Shown here piece by piece: positions 15,042-21,114 of a stretch of 27,360 bases of DNA. How positions within the stretch are numbered: position 1 is the first letter of the stretch; every line of letters begins with the position of its first letter. Both the position numbers and the translations under genes were made by a program. Source of the stretch: Bacillota bacterium (GTDB lineage Bacteria; Bacillota; Clostridia; Christensenellales; Aristaeellaceae); the NCBI GenBank assembly GCA_023416655.1, contig JAEZHK010000144.1, positions 1 to 27,360 of the forward strand. Reading direction: 5' to 3'. The notes beneath the pieces are model-generated. The model was given only the letters and a program-made list of their open reading frames with translations, was not told the origin of the DNA and did no database searches.

Positions 15042-15308
15042 CTAGCCCAGCGAGTCGATGGCGGCGAACGTGCGGGTGAAGAGGTCCATGCCGTGGGTGA
15101 TCAGCCAGGAACCCAGCCCGATCAGGAGCAGCGCGATGGCCAGGATCTTGAACACAAACCCGACGTTTTGTTCGTGGATCTGCGTGGCCGCCTGGATCAC
15201 CGACACGACGATGCCGATGCCCACGCTGGCCGCGAGAAACGGCGCGGCCATGGTCAGCGCGGACGACAGCGCGTCCCTCAGGATGGTCATGATTCCCGCC
15301 TGCGACAT
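15042..15308 (-). CDS. fliQ: FliQ, export gate protein
   Basis: An 88-residue protein with two membrane hairpin segments (about residues 18-40 and 52-74), the standard FliQ size and plan. It begins MSQAGIMTILRDALSSALTM and contains IQAATQIHEQNVGFVFKILA, the conserved loop with the family TQIxE/Q motif. Several copies pack around the FliP-FliR channel. The ATG at 15308 has GGAGGA. The 326-nt gap to fliP upstream is much larger than usual for this tightly packed pair. Confidence 0.97.
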   Translation of the reverse strand: MSQAGIMTILRDALSSALTMAAPFLAASVGIGIVVSVIQAATQIHEQNVGFVFKILAIALLLIGLGSWLITHGMDLFTRTFAAIDSLG

Positions 15309-15387
15309 CCGGTTTCCTCCCTAGCGCCCGGCCTGTTCCGGCGCAATCACAACATCAGTAACCAATCTAAACTCTCATCGGCAACCC

Positions 15388-15417
15388 AAGGCTCTCATCG
15401 TTCCCGGCGACCCGCGC
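15388..15417. repeat. Direct repeat copy 1 (30 bp)
   Basis: This copy matches 15461-15490 at 29 of 30 positions, both carrying CTCATCGTTCCCGGCGACCC. The spacing is 73 bp. It is not CRISPR-like: there are only two full copies and no regular spacers. Confidence 0.85.
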
Positions 15418-15460
15418 CGGTCCGATTCCCCTCGGTGTAGATACTACATCGGTGCCCATC

Positions 15461-15490
15461 AAGGCGCTCATCGTTCCCGGCGACCCGCGC
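15461..15490. repeat. Direct repeat copy 2 (30 bp)
   Basis: Second copy of the repeat at 15388-15417. It leads directly into the stem-loop at 15495-15543. Confidence 0.85.
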
Positions 15491-15494
15491 GCCG

Positions 15495-15543
15495 GGAATC
15501 GGTTTCCATAACCAGTGCGCACACTGGTGGAGGAAACAATTCC
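15495..15543. repeat. Three-stage palindrome
   Basis: Nested arms GGAAT/ATTCC, GTTTCC/GGAAAC and CCAGTG/CACTGG close on a CGCA loop, separated by short internal loops. No T-tract follows on either strand, so a terminator role is unlikely. Confidence 0.7.
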
Positions 15544-15551
15544 TTCAGTCA

Positions 15552-15588
15552 GGGAGCGCCCGGAAATTCCTGAGAATTTCAGGCTCCC
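15552..15588. repeat. Two-stage palindrome
   Basis: GGGAGC/GCTCCC arms enclose AAATTC/GAATTT around a CTGA loop. It directly follows the palindrome at 15495-15543 on the plus strand. Confidence 0.65.
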
Positions 15589-15602
15589 GCAGTTCTTCCA
15601 TC

Positions 15603-15634
15603 GCGGTGAAAAGCCGCGTGCGGATTTTCACCGC
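15603..15634 (-). terminator. 10-bp stem-loop abutting the fliP stop codon
   Basis: GCGGTGAAAA pairs perfectly with TTTTCACCGC, and the interior can fold further (CCGC/GCGG). It begins one base after the fliP TGA on the minus strand. The T-run is inside the stem, so it is an imperfect terminator. It may slow polymerase or protect the fliP 3' end. Confidence 0.45.
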
Positions 15635-16459
15635 TCAATTAAAGCTCATCACCAGGGATTTGACCACCATGGACCAGCCGTCCACCAGCACGAAGATCAT
15701 CAGCTTGAACGGCAGCGAGATGAGCACCGGCGGGAGCATCACCATGCCCAGGCTCATCAGCGTACTCGCCACCACCATGTCGATGACCAGGAATGGCAGG
15801 TACAGAAGGAAACCGATCAGAAACGCGCGCTTCAGTTCGCTGGTGATGAAGGCCGGAATGATCACGAAGGTGCTAATCTCATCATAGGACTCCGGCTGTT
15901 CGTAGTCGCCCAGTTCCAGGAACAGGTTCAGGTCCTGGCTGCTCGTGTTCTTGAGCATGAACTCGCGCAAGGGGACCACCGCTTCTTCCATGGCCTGGGC
16001 CTGGGTGATCTCGCCCCGCTCGTAGGGCTGGTAGGCCTTGTCGTTGATCTCGCCGATCACCGGGGACATGATGAACATCGACAAAAACAGCGCGATGCCG
16101 ATCAGCACCTGGTTGGGCGGCGTCTGCTGAAGGCCGATGGCGTTCCTCAGACACGAGAGCACGATCACGATCCGGGTGAAGGAAGTGGTCATGATCAGGA
16201 TCGAGGGCACGAGCGCGAGCACCGTCAGTCCCAGCAGGATCTCGATGAGGTCCGCGTTTTCTCCCAGGCTGAAGCCGCCCAGGCTGATGGAGGGGAGGCC
16301 GCCCGCGGGGGTGACGACGCTCGAAACGCCCGCGGTCGGAGCCGGGCTCGCGACGATGGCGGGCGTCGTGCTCTGGGCCATCGCAGAGGGCGCGAAGACC
16401 ATGAGAAGTACCACAAGAAGCGCCGGAAGGAGCGCGAACCGCGCAAAAAATCTTCTCAT
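15635..16459 (-). CDS. fliP: FliP, export gate protein
   Basis: FliP of 274 residues, the main channel subunit of the export gate. It starts with a cleavable signal peptide (residues 1-28, ending SAMA). A Ser/Pro/Ala-rich stretch follows, then the four-segment FliP domain (LIMTTSFTRIVIVLSCLRNA, later LLYLPFLVIDMVVASTLMSL and a Met-rich MVMLPPVLISLPFKLMIFVL near the C-terminus). The ATG at 16459 overlaps the fliO stop by four bases (ATGA). An AAGGAG sits 12 bases upstream. It is followed by an unusually long spacer before fliQ. Confidence 0.97.
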   Translation of the reverse strand: MRRFFARFALLPALLVVLLMVFAPSAMAQSTTPAIVASPAPTAGVSSVVTPAGGLPSISLGGFSLGENADLIEILLGLTVLALVPSILIMTTSFTRIVIVLSCLRNAIGLQQTPPNQVLIGIALFLSMFIMSPVIGEINDKAYQPYERGEITQAQAMEEAVVPLREFMLKNTSSQDLNLFLELGDYEQPESYDEISTFVIIPAFITSELKRAFLIGFLLYLPFLVIDMVVASTLMSLGMVMLPPVLISLPFKLMIFVLVDGWSMVVKSLVMSFN

Positions 16460-16980
16460 CGCTTGGAAACGCTCCTTGCGCGGGTTTCCGCCGGCCGCTC
16501 CCACATGCTCCTCGTGCGTGTTTCCGCCGGCTGTTCCCTTACGCCCCTCGCGCGGGCTTCCGCAGGCTGTTCCCTTACGCCCCTCGCGCGGGCTTCCGCC
16601 GGCTGCTCCCTTACGCTCTTCGCGCGGGTTTCCGCCGGCTGTTCCTTTACGCGGCGCATGCGCTGGGACAGGAGCGATTCGAAATCCTCCCCGTTGCGCC
16701 CACGGTCGCCCTGGAGCGTTCCGCCGTCGTCCAGCTCGCCGATCTGATCGACCCGGCCGGGGCCGACCGAGAGGAGGTAGGTCTTGCCCTTCACCCGGAC
16801 CAGCGCCAGGTAGGTGTCCCGGGTCAGCGGCACCCGCTCGATCACCCGGATGCGCTGGCCCGTCGGCTTTACCACCTGCCGGTTTGCCAGCCACTTGGTT
16901 GCAAGGTAGGCGAATATGATCACCGCCACGACCCCAAGCAACGGCGCGATCAGGGAGAGCGTGTCGAGCGTGTCCGTCAA
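16456..16980 (-). CDS. fliO: FliO with a repetitive C-terminal tail
   Basis: FliO assists assembly of the FliP ring. The 174-residue protein has one membrane segment (about residues 8-31, LIAPLLGVVAVIIFAYLATK) and the short FliO domain (RIRVIERVPLTRDTYLALVR, then YLLSVGPGRVDQIGEL, to about 86). After a polar linker come five 12-residue repeats of the type VREQPAEARARG (residues 111-170) and the end VSKR. The repeats make a basic, Arg/Glu-rich, probably disordered or helical cytoplasmic tail. A TTG start at 16980 is chosen because AAGGAG lies eight bases upstream. A GTG three codons earlier is possible but sits directly on that site. The gene overlaps fliP. Confidence 0.9.
   Translation of the reverse strand: MTDTLDTLSLIAPLLGVVAVIIFAYLATKWLANRQVVKPTGQRIRVIERVPLTRDTYLALVRVKGKTYLLSVGPGRVDQIGELDDGGTLQGDRGRNGEDFESLLSQRMRRVKEQPAETRAKSVREQPAEARARGVREQPAEARARGVREQPAETRTRSMWERPAETRARSVSKR
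16471..16650 (-). repeat. Five 36-bp tandem repeats in fliO
   Basis: Five in-frame 36-bp units encode KEQPAETRAKSV/REQPAEARARGV-like blocks. The second and third are identical in protein. Because 36 is a multiple of three, the array is open in other frames on both strands, which creates spurious long reading frames here. Copy number could vary by slippage or recombination without breaking the gene. Confidence 0.92.
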
Positions 16981-17027
16981 GTGCCCCACTCCTTCACGTC
17001 TTTTGTTCAGTCCGGTCGGGCATCTCG

Positions 17028-18230
17028 CTACGATCTCGTCAGGTTGCCGACGATCTCGGTGATCCGGACGCCGAAGTTGTCGTCGATGACCACCACGTCC
17101 CCGCGGGCGATCAGCTTTCCGTTGACCACGATGTCCACCGGCTCGCTCGCCTGCTTGTCCAGCTCCACGATGGAGCCTTGCCTGAGCGCCACGATCTCCT
17201 TGACCAGCTTTTTGATCCGGCCAATCTCCACCACTACGTTCAGGTCGATGTCCATCACCAGGTCCAGGTTGACCTGATCCGCTTCATCCCCTGCGCCGCC
17301 GTCGAGGCTCCCGAACGCCAGCGGGGTGACGTCCACGCTCCTGCCACGCGGCTGGGGGTGCCGATCGTGCGCGGTCTCGTAAGGGGCGGCGGGCCGGGGG
17401 CTGCTTTCGTAGGGCGCAGCCGGGCGGACGGGCGGGGGGGACGGGGCGCGGGCGGGCGTGCTTTGGGGCGCGGGCGCGGGTTTCTTTTGAGGCGGCGCGT
17501 CATGGAAATCGGCTTCGTATACGGGGTTTCGCACCTGCCGGTGTCCGGTGATGTCCTCCGGTCGCCCGTTCAGGTGCTCCGGGGCGGACGCGGCTTCCGG
17601 TTCGCCCTCGTCCAGGGACAGGGCGCTGTTCACGAGATCCCTGGTGAACTCCACCGGCATGACGGTGATGAACTCGCTGTCGATCAGCCCCTCCACCACG
17701 AAGCGGAAGCCGACCGTCACGATGAACGCCTGCTGGCGCATCCACTCGAACCGTTCGTTCGGCTCGCGGATCTCGAAGGAATTGGGCGGAGAGATGTTGA
17801 TGCTGCGGTTTAAAAACGTCGCCAGGGCGGTGCTGGACGCACCCATCATCTGGTTCATGATCTCGCCCAGCGCGCTGATCCTCAGTTCGTCCATCTCCGC
17901 CGCGTCCGGTTCCTCGCCGCCGCTGTCGGCGAGGAGCAGGCCCACGATGGCGCTGGCGTCCTTGGCGCTCATGATCATGACGTTGGAACCGTGCAGGCCC
18001 TCAACGTACTCGATCTCGATGCCCATCGCCGGTTCGAGCCGGGAGAACTCAAACTCCGCCGAGGGGATCACACGAACGCTTGGCGTGGTGATGACCACCT
18101 GACGGCTCAGCATCAGCGAGATCGCCGTGGCTGCGGCGCCCATGCTGATGTTGAGGATCTCGCCGATGGTGTCGATCTCGATGGTGCTGAGGCCGAGGGC
18201 TTCCTGGCCATTCACGTTTTGCGTGCTCAT
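17028..18230 (-). CDS. fliY: FliY, C-ring switch protein with CheC-like phosphatase half
   Basis: A 400-residue FliY that combines a CheC-like half (about residues 15-200) with a FliN/SpoA domain (about 320-396, NLDLVMDIDLNVVVEIGRIK). Both CheC phosphatase motifs (D/S-X3-E-X2-N-X22-P) are intact: Asp20-Glu24-Asn27-Pro50 and Ser119-Glu123-Asn126-Pro149. It is therefore expected to hydrolyse CheY-P while forming the C-ring with FliM and FliG. A Pro/Ala-rich linker (245-300) holds a doubled RPAAPYE motif. The ATG at 18230 follows AGGAAGG at 11 nt, 17 nt after fliM. In B. subtilis cheY comes next; here fliO does. Confidence 0.96.
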   Translation of the reverse strand: MSTQNVNGQEALGLSTIEIDTIGEILNISMGAAATAISLMLSRQVVITTPSVRVIPSAEFEFSRLEPAMGIEIEYVEGLHGSNVMIMSAKDASAIVGLLLADSGGEEPDAAEMDELRISALGEIMNQMMGASSTALATFLNRSINISPPNSFEIREPNERFEWMRQQAFIVTVGFRFVVEGLIDSEFITVMPVEFTRDLVNSALSLDEGEPEAASAPEHLNGRPEDITGHRQVRNPVYEADFHDAPPQKKPAPAPQSTPARAPSPPPVRPAAPYESSPRPAAPYETAHDRHPQPRGRSVDVTPLAFGSLDGGAGDEADQVNLDLVMDIDLNVVVEIGRIKKLVKEIVALRQGSIVELDKQASEPVDIVVNGKLIARGDVVVIDDNFGVRITEIVGNLTRS

Positions 18231-18247
18231 CTACGCAAATACCTTCC

Positions 18248-19234
18248 TCACATGGCGTACTGACGGTTGATTCTCAGGGCCATTTTGTTCTTCCGGGTTC
18301 CCGGCGCGCCGAGAAACCACTTTTTGCCGTTCACCGTGATCACCACCGGCGAGCCGACGGGCTGATCCAGCCGGATCACGTCGCCGGGCTGCAAGTCCAG
18401 CACCTCGTGCATCGACATCGTGGTCCAACCCAGGATGCCGCACACCTCGGCGGTGGCGTCCTGAAGCCGGGAGAGCAGCGCCCCGCGGGACTCGCTGGCG
18501 GCCGCGACCGCCTCCGCGTCGTCGGCGTGGGTTGTGCCCGATTGCGCCACCACCGCCGCCTCCAGAAGCGGCAAAAGCCCCATGCAGGGCAGGCAGCAGG
18601 TGATGGTGCCCTTGACCGGGCCCAATGAAACCGAAAGCACAAGGGTCGTCACCATGTCCTCCATGGCGACGGACTTGATGAAGCGGGTGTTGGTCTCGAC
18701 CTGGCGGACGTTGAGGGTGGCGTCCGGCCAGAAGGTCCAGGCCTCCTCGAACAGCGCCGTGATCCTGCGGACGATCCGCTCCATCAGCGCGACCTCGATG
18801 TCGGTGAACTCTCGCTCCGGCGGCTCCCGGTCGACGATCGCGCCGCCGAACATCCGTTCGATCAACGCGAACGTGACGGTATTGGACACGTCCAGCAGCA
18901 TCGCGTTCTTTAAGAGATTCGACTCCAACACGCCGGTCACCTGCATATCTGGCAGGGCATTGTTATATTCCATGTAGGGGTGCTCTTCCAGCGAGACCAC
19001 CAGCACCTCGCAGTAGGTGCGGGTCATGCCCGCCAGGTAGGAGGCCAGGTGCCGCGCGAAGACCTCGCCCATCGAGCGCAACACCTTTTGCTGATCCTTG
19101 GTCAGCTTTTTCGGGTTCCTGAAATTGTACGGCCGGACCTTCTTCTCGTCGGTGAAAACGCTCGGCGCTTCGCTCTGACCGGCCAGTTCGCTGAGTAGCG
19201 CGTCGATCTGGCTTTGCGTCAGGACTTCAGGCAT
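18248..19234 (-). CDS. fliM: FliM, flagellar motor switch protein
   Basis: FliM of 328 residues forms the middle of the C-ring. The N-terminal LTQSQIDALLSEL (residues 5-17) is the CheY-P docking helix. The CheC-like middle domain (about 45-230) is followed by the SpoA domain (about 250-320, VLDLQPGDVIRLDQPVGSPV). The ATG at 19234 has GGAGGAA, three bases after the flbD stop. The intact CheY-binding helix implies a response regulator exists elsewhere in the genome. fliL, which usually sits before fliM, is missing. Confidence 0.97.
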   Translation of the reverse strand: MPEVLTQSQIDALLSELAGQSEAPSVFTDEKKVRPYNFRNPKKLTKDQQKVLRSMGEVFARHLASYLAGMTRTYCEVLVVSLEEHPYMEYNNALPDMQVTGVLESNLLKNAMLLDVSNTVTFALIERMFGGAIVDREPPEREFTDIEVALMERIVRRITALFEEAWTFWPDATLNVRQVETNTRFIKSVAMEDMVTTLVLSVSLGPVKGTITCCLPCMGLLPLLEAAVVAQSGTTHADDAEAVAAASESRGALLSRLQDATAEVCGILGWTTMSMHEVLDLQPGDVIRLDQPVGSPVVITVNGKKWFLGAPGTRKNKMALRINRQYAM

Positions 19235-19237
19235 GGG

Positions 19238-19489
19238 TTATTCCTCCGCATCCGGCTCTTCCGCCCGGGGATGTATGATGCCGTAGGGGTCCATCGGGTC
19301 CATGGAGCGGCGCATGACGCTCGCCCGGGCGGCTTCGATCGCCTGGACGACTTCCCGCACCGATTCCTGGACGTAGTGCTTCCGGTCGTTGGTCATGGTG
19401 ATCAGCGTGTCCGGTACCATCTCAATGAACTCGATGAGGCCGGGGTTCAGGTAGAACGCTTCGCCGTTCATGTTGGTCACCAGGATCAT
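19238..19489 (-). CDS. flbD: FlbD family protein (SwrD-like)
   Basis: An 83-residue protein whose first 60 residues match FlbD/SwrD: MILVTNMNGEAFYLNPGLIE, then IEMVPDTLITMTNDRKHYVQ and ESVREVVQAI. In B. subtilis SwrD raises motor torque by supporting stator function. The C-terminal tail (residues 62-83) is acidic and Met/Pro-rich and extends past the family core. The ATG at 19489 follows AAGGAGTGA. It is separated from flgE by a 301-nt hairpin-rich spacer but nearly touches fliM. motA, motB and fliL, often adjacent in related operons, are absent. Confidence 0.92.
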   Translation of the reverse strand: MILVTNMNGEAFYLNPGLIEFIEMVPDTLITMTNDRKHYVQESVREVVQAIEAARASVMRRSMDPMDPYGIIHPRAEEPDAEE

Positions 19490-19609
19490 GGGGCTTCACT
19501 CCTTATGCGGCCATGGATAGCGCGGCGGTGGATCAGCACGGCCACCGCATGAACTGCGAATGGTTGATTTCTGGGAGGTTTGGAGGGCCGAAGTCCTCCA
19601 AGGTTCAAC

Positions 19610-19638
19610 CATTGGTACCGGCTTTGCCGGTGCCAATG
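19610..19638. repeat. Strong palindrome in the flgE-flbD spacer
   Basis: CATTGG and ACCGGC pair with GCCGGT and CCAATG around a TTT loop, with a single T/G mismatch between the two blocks. The left arm overlaps the right arm of the neighbouring repeat 19559-19613 by four bases. Confidence 0.7.
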
Positions 19639-19691
19639 GATTCCCCCAAAGGGTGTGCTTGCCCGCCCGACGGGGAATCAATTCCGGTTGT

Positions 19692-19735
19692 CCGGATTGC
19701 GCCCGAAAAATCCCGCAGGATTTTTAGAAATCCGG
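19692..19735 (-). terminator. Bidirectional terminator-like stem-loop after flgE
   Basis: The core AAAAATCC/GGATTTTT (19706-19725) with loop CGCA/TGCG is an A/T-flanked hairpin that can end transcription on either strand. An outer CCGGATT/AATCCGG extends it. It lies about 55 nt after the flgE stop. If active it would attenuate transcription into flbD-fliM and beyond. Confidence 0.55.
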
Positions 19736-19790
19736 CCCCGTCCCTTTGGCAACGACAGGAACTTCAGTTCATGCCGTTGCCCTGGATGGA

Positions 19791-20618
19791 TCAGCGCTTC
19801 AGGTTGACCAGCTCTTCGAGCACCTGGTCGGAAGTGGTGATGACCCGGGCGTTGGCCTGGAACCCGCGCTGCGCGATGATCATGTCGGTGAACTCCTTGG
19901 AGAGGTCGACGTTGGACATTTCCAGGCCGCCGGAGACCAGCGCGCCCGCGCTGGCGCTGCCCGCGGCTACGTAGGCGGGCGCGCCGGAGTTGTACGTCTC
20001 CTCAAAATAGGAGCTGCCCGACTGCAAGAGGCCGTTGGGATTCTGGAACACCGCGATGGCCAGCTGGCCCAGCGGGTCGATGGTTCCGGTGGTGGTGTTC
20101 ATGCCGGTGATGGTGCCGTCCTCCTGGATGGAGATCGAGGTGTAGTTGGCGAAGTTGGCGATGGTCATGTTCTGCAGCGTCGGCGGGGTGCCCAGCGCCG
20201 GGATCTGGCCCTGCAGGATGTTTCCGCCGGAGTCCAAGAGGTTCCCGTTCGGATCGAAGGAGAACGCGCCCAGCCGGGTGTAGCTGATGCCGCCGACGGC
20301 GTTGCGCACCGCGAAGTAGCCCTCTCCCGAAATGTACATGTCCAGCGAGCGGGACGTCTGCTGGAAGGAGCTGCGGGAGTTGACCACGTCGACGGAGGAA
20401 ACCAGCGAGCCGTAGCCGATTTGCGTGGGGTTTGTGCCGCCTGAGGTGGCCGTCGGCGCGGTGGCGCCGGAAAGCGTCTGGTAGTAAAGGTCCGAGAAGA
20501 TGACCCGGCTGGACCTGAAGCTGGCGGTATTGACGTTGGAGATGTTGTTGCCGATGACGTCCAGCATGGTCTGGTGTCCCTTGAGCCCCGAAACCGCCGA
20601 AAACAAAGAACGAATCAT
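19791..20618 (-). CDS. flgE: FlgE, flagellar hook protein
   Basis: A 275-residue hook protein, close in length to B. subtilis FlgE and shorter than the enterobacterial form. The N-terminus MIRSLFSAVSGLKGHQTMLD, with VIGNNISNVNTASFRSSR, is the axial signature. The central domain includes LDMYISGEGYFAVRN. The C-terminus (LEMSNVDLSKEFTDMIIAQR, then GFQANARVITTSDQVLEELV) closes the axial core. The ATG at 20618 has AAGGAGGA and lies 35 nt after flgD, whose product caps the growing hook. It is followed by the hairpin spacer, so high hook protein demand may be met by a message that ends or is protected there. Confidence 0.95.
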   Translation of the reverse strand: MIRSLFSAVSGLKGHQTMLDVIGNNISNVNTASFRSSRVIFSDLYYQTLSGATAPTATSGGTNPTQIGYGSLVSSVDVVNSRSSFQQTSRSLDMYISGEGYFAVRNAVGGISYTRLGAFSFDPNGNLLDSGGNILQGQIPALGTPPTLQNMTIANFANYTSISIQEDGTITGMNTTTGTIDPLGQLAIAVFQNPNGLLQSGSSYFEETYNSGAPAYVAAGSASAGALVSGGLEMSNVDLSKEFTDMIIAQRGFQANARVITTSDQVLEELVNLKR

Positions 20619-20653
20619 ATGTCCTCCTTACGTAGTCCCGCGCCTTGCGCGCG

Positions 20654-21085
20654 TCAGCCCTGCGCCGTCCCCGAGGAATTGGCCATGCCAACATCGGTCA
20701 CGTCGGCCATTTTGTAGAACGAACCGTTTACCATCAGCCTCGGGACCCCTTCTTCGTAGCTCACCTGCGAGACGACGCCCGTCATGGTGGTGCGCGTACC
20801 CTGGTTGTTCTCCGTCGTCACGTTGACGGTCTTGCCAATCATCGAGACCGCCAGGTTGGACTGGAACGCGTTCGAGAGCTCCTCCATCTGGGAGAGCGTC
20901 GAAAACTGCACCATCTGGGACATGAACTCCGCGTTGTCCACCGTGTTGTACATGCTCTGGTTCTGCAGCTGCGCCGCGATGAGCTGGAAGAAGTCGCTGA
21001 TCTTCAGGTCGGATTTGCCAAAGCTCACGGCCTGCGCGCCTGACGCCTGCGCCGAAGAGGCCGACCCGATGCTCTCCACGCCCAA
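20654..21085 (-). CDS. flgD: FlgD, hook-capping scaffold protein
   Basis: A 143-residue FlgD of the short Bacillus type. The conserved core FFQLIAAQLQNQSMYNTVDN (about residues 32-51) is followed by EFMSQMVQFSTLSQMEELSN, the cap helix. A small beta domain follows to about residue 130. The long C-terminal Ig-like extension of enterobacterial FlgD is absent. The start is TTG at 21085, supported by GGAGGTG five bases upstream and by the lack of a suitable ATG. It lies between fliK and flgE, the usual position. Confidence 0.95.
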   Translation of the reverse strand: MGVESIGSASSAQASGAQAVSFGKSDLKISDFFQLIAAQLQNQSMYNTVDNAEFMSQMVQFSTLSQMEELSNAFQSNLAVSMIGKTVNVTTENNQGTRTTMTGVVSQVSYEEGVPRLMVNGSFYKMADVTDVGMANSSGTAQG

Positions 21086-21114
21086 GGAAACACCTCCCCA
21101 AAGCGGCCTGGCCG

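Larger units (their letters stand above)
15309..15634. repeat. Non-coding spacer between fliP and fliQ packed with repeats
   Basis: I see no gene in these 326 nt. The spacer holds a 30-base direct repeat (15388-15417 and 15461-15490, one mismatch) with a partial third copy at 15371-15387. Three stem-loops follow: 15495-15543, 15552-15588 and 15603-15634. No ribosome site or promoter other than that of fliQ at its left end is convincing. It looks like an inserted repeat element or a cluster of intergenic palindromes inside an otherwise compact operon. Confidence 0.7.
19490..19790. repeat. Hairpin-rich non-coding spacer between flgE and flbD
   Basis: No gene is seen in these 301 nt. The spacer holds four adjacent inverted repeats: 19559-19613 (AATGGTTGA/TCAACCATT with an inner TTGGAGG/CCTCCAA), 19610-19638, 19639-19679 (GATTCCCC/GGGGAATC) and 19692-19735. 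Two of these share arms, so alternative folds are possible. The flbD ribosome site is at its left end. Confidence 0.7.

Noticed and set aside
16471..16650. CRISPR-like array
   Set aside because: The 36-bp units are directly adjacent without spacers and lie in frame within fliO.
15635..16894. Longer reading frame extending fliP upstream through fliO
   Set aside because: The extension is the out-of-frame reading of the fliO repeats. FliP starts at the ATG at 16459, which precedes a clear signal peptide.
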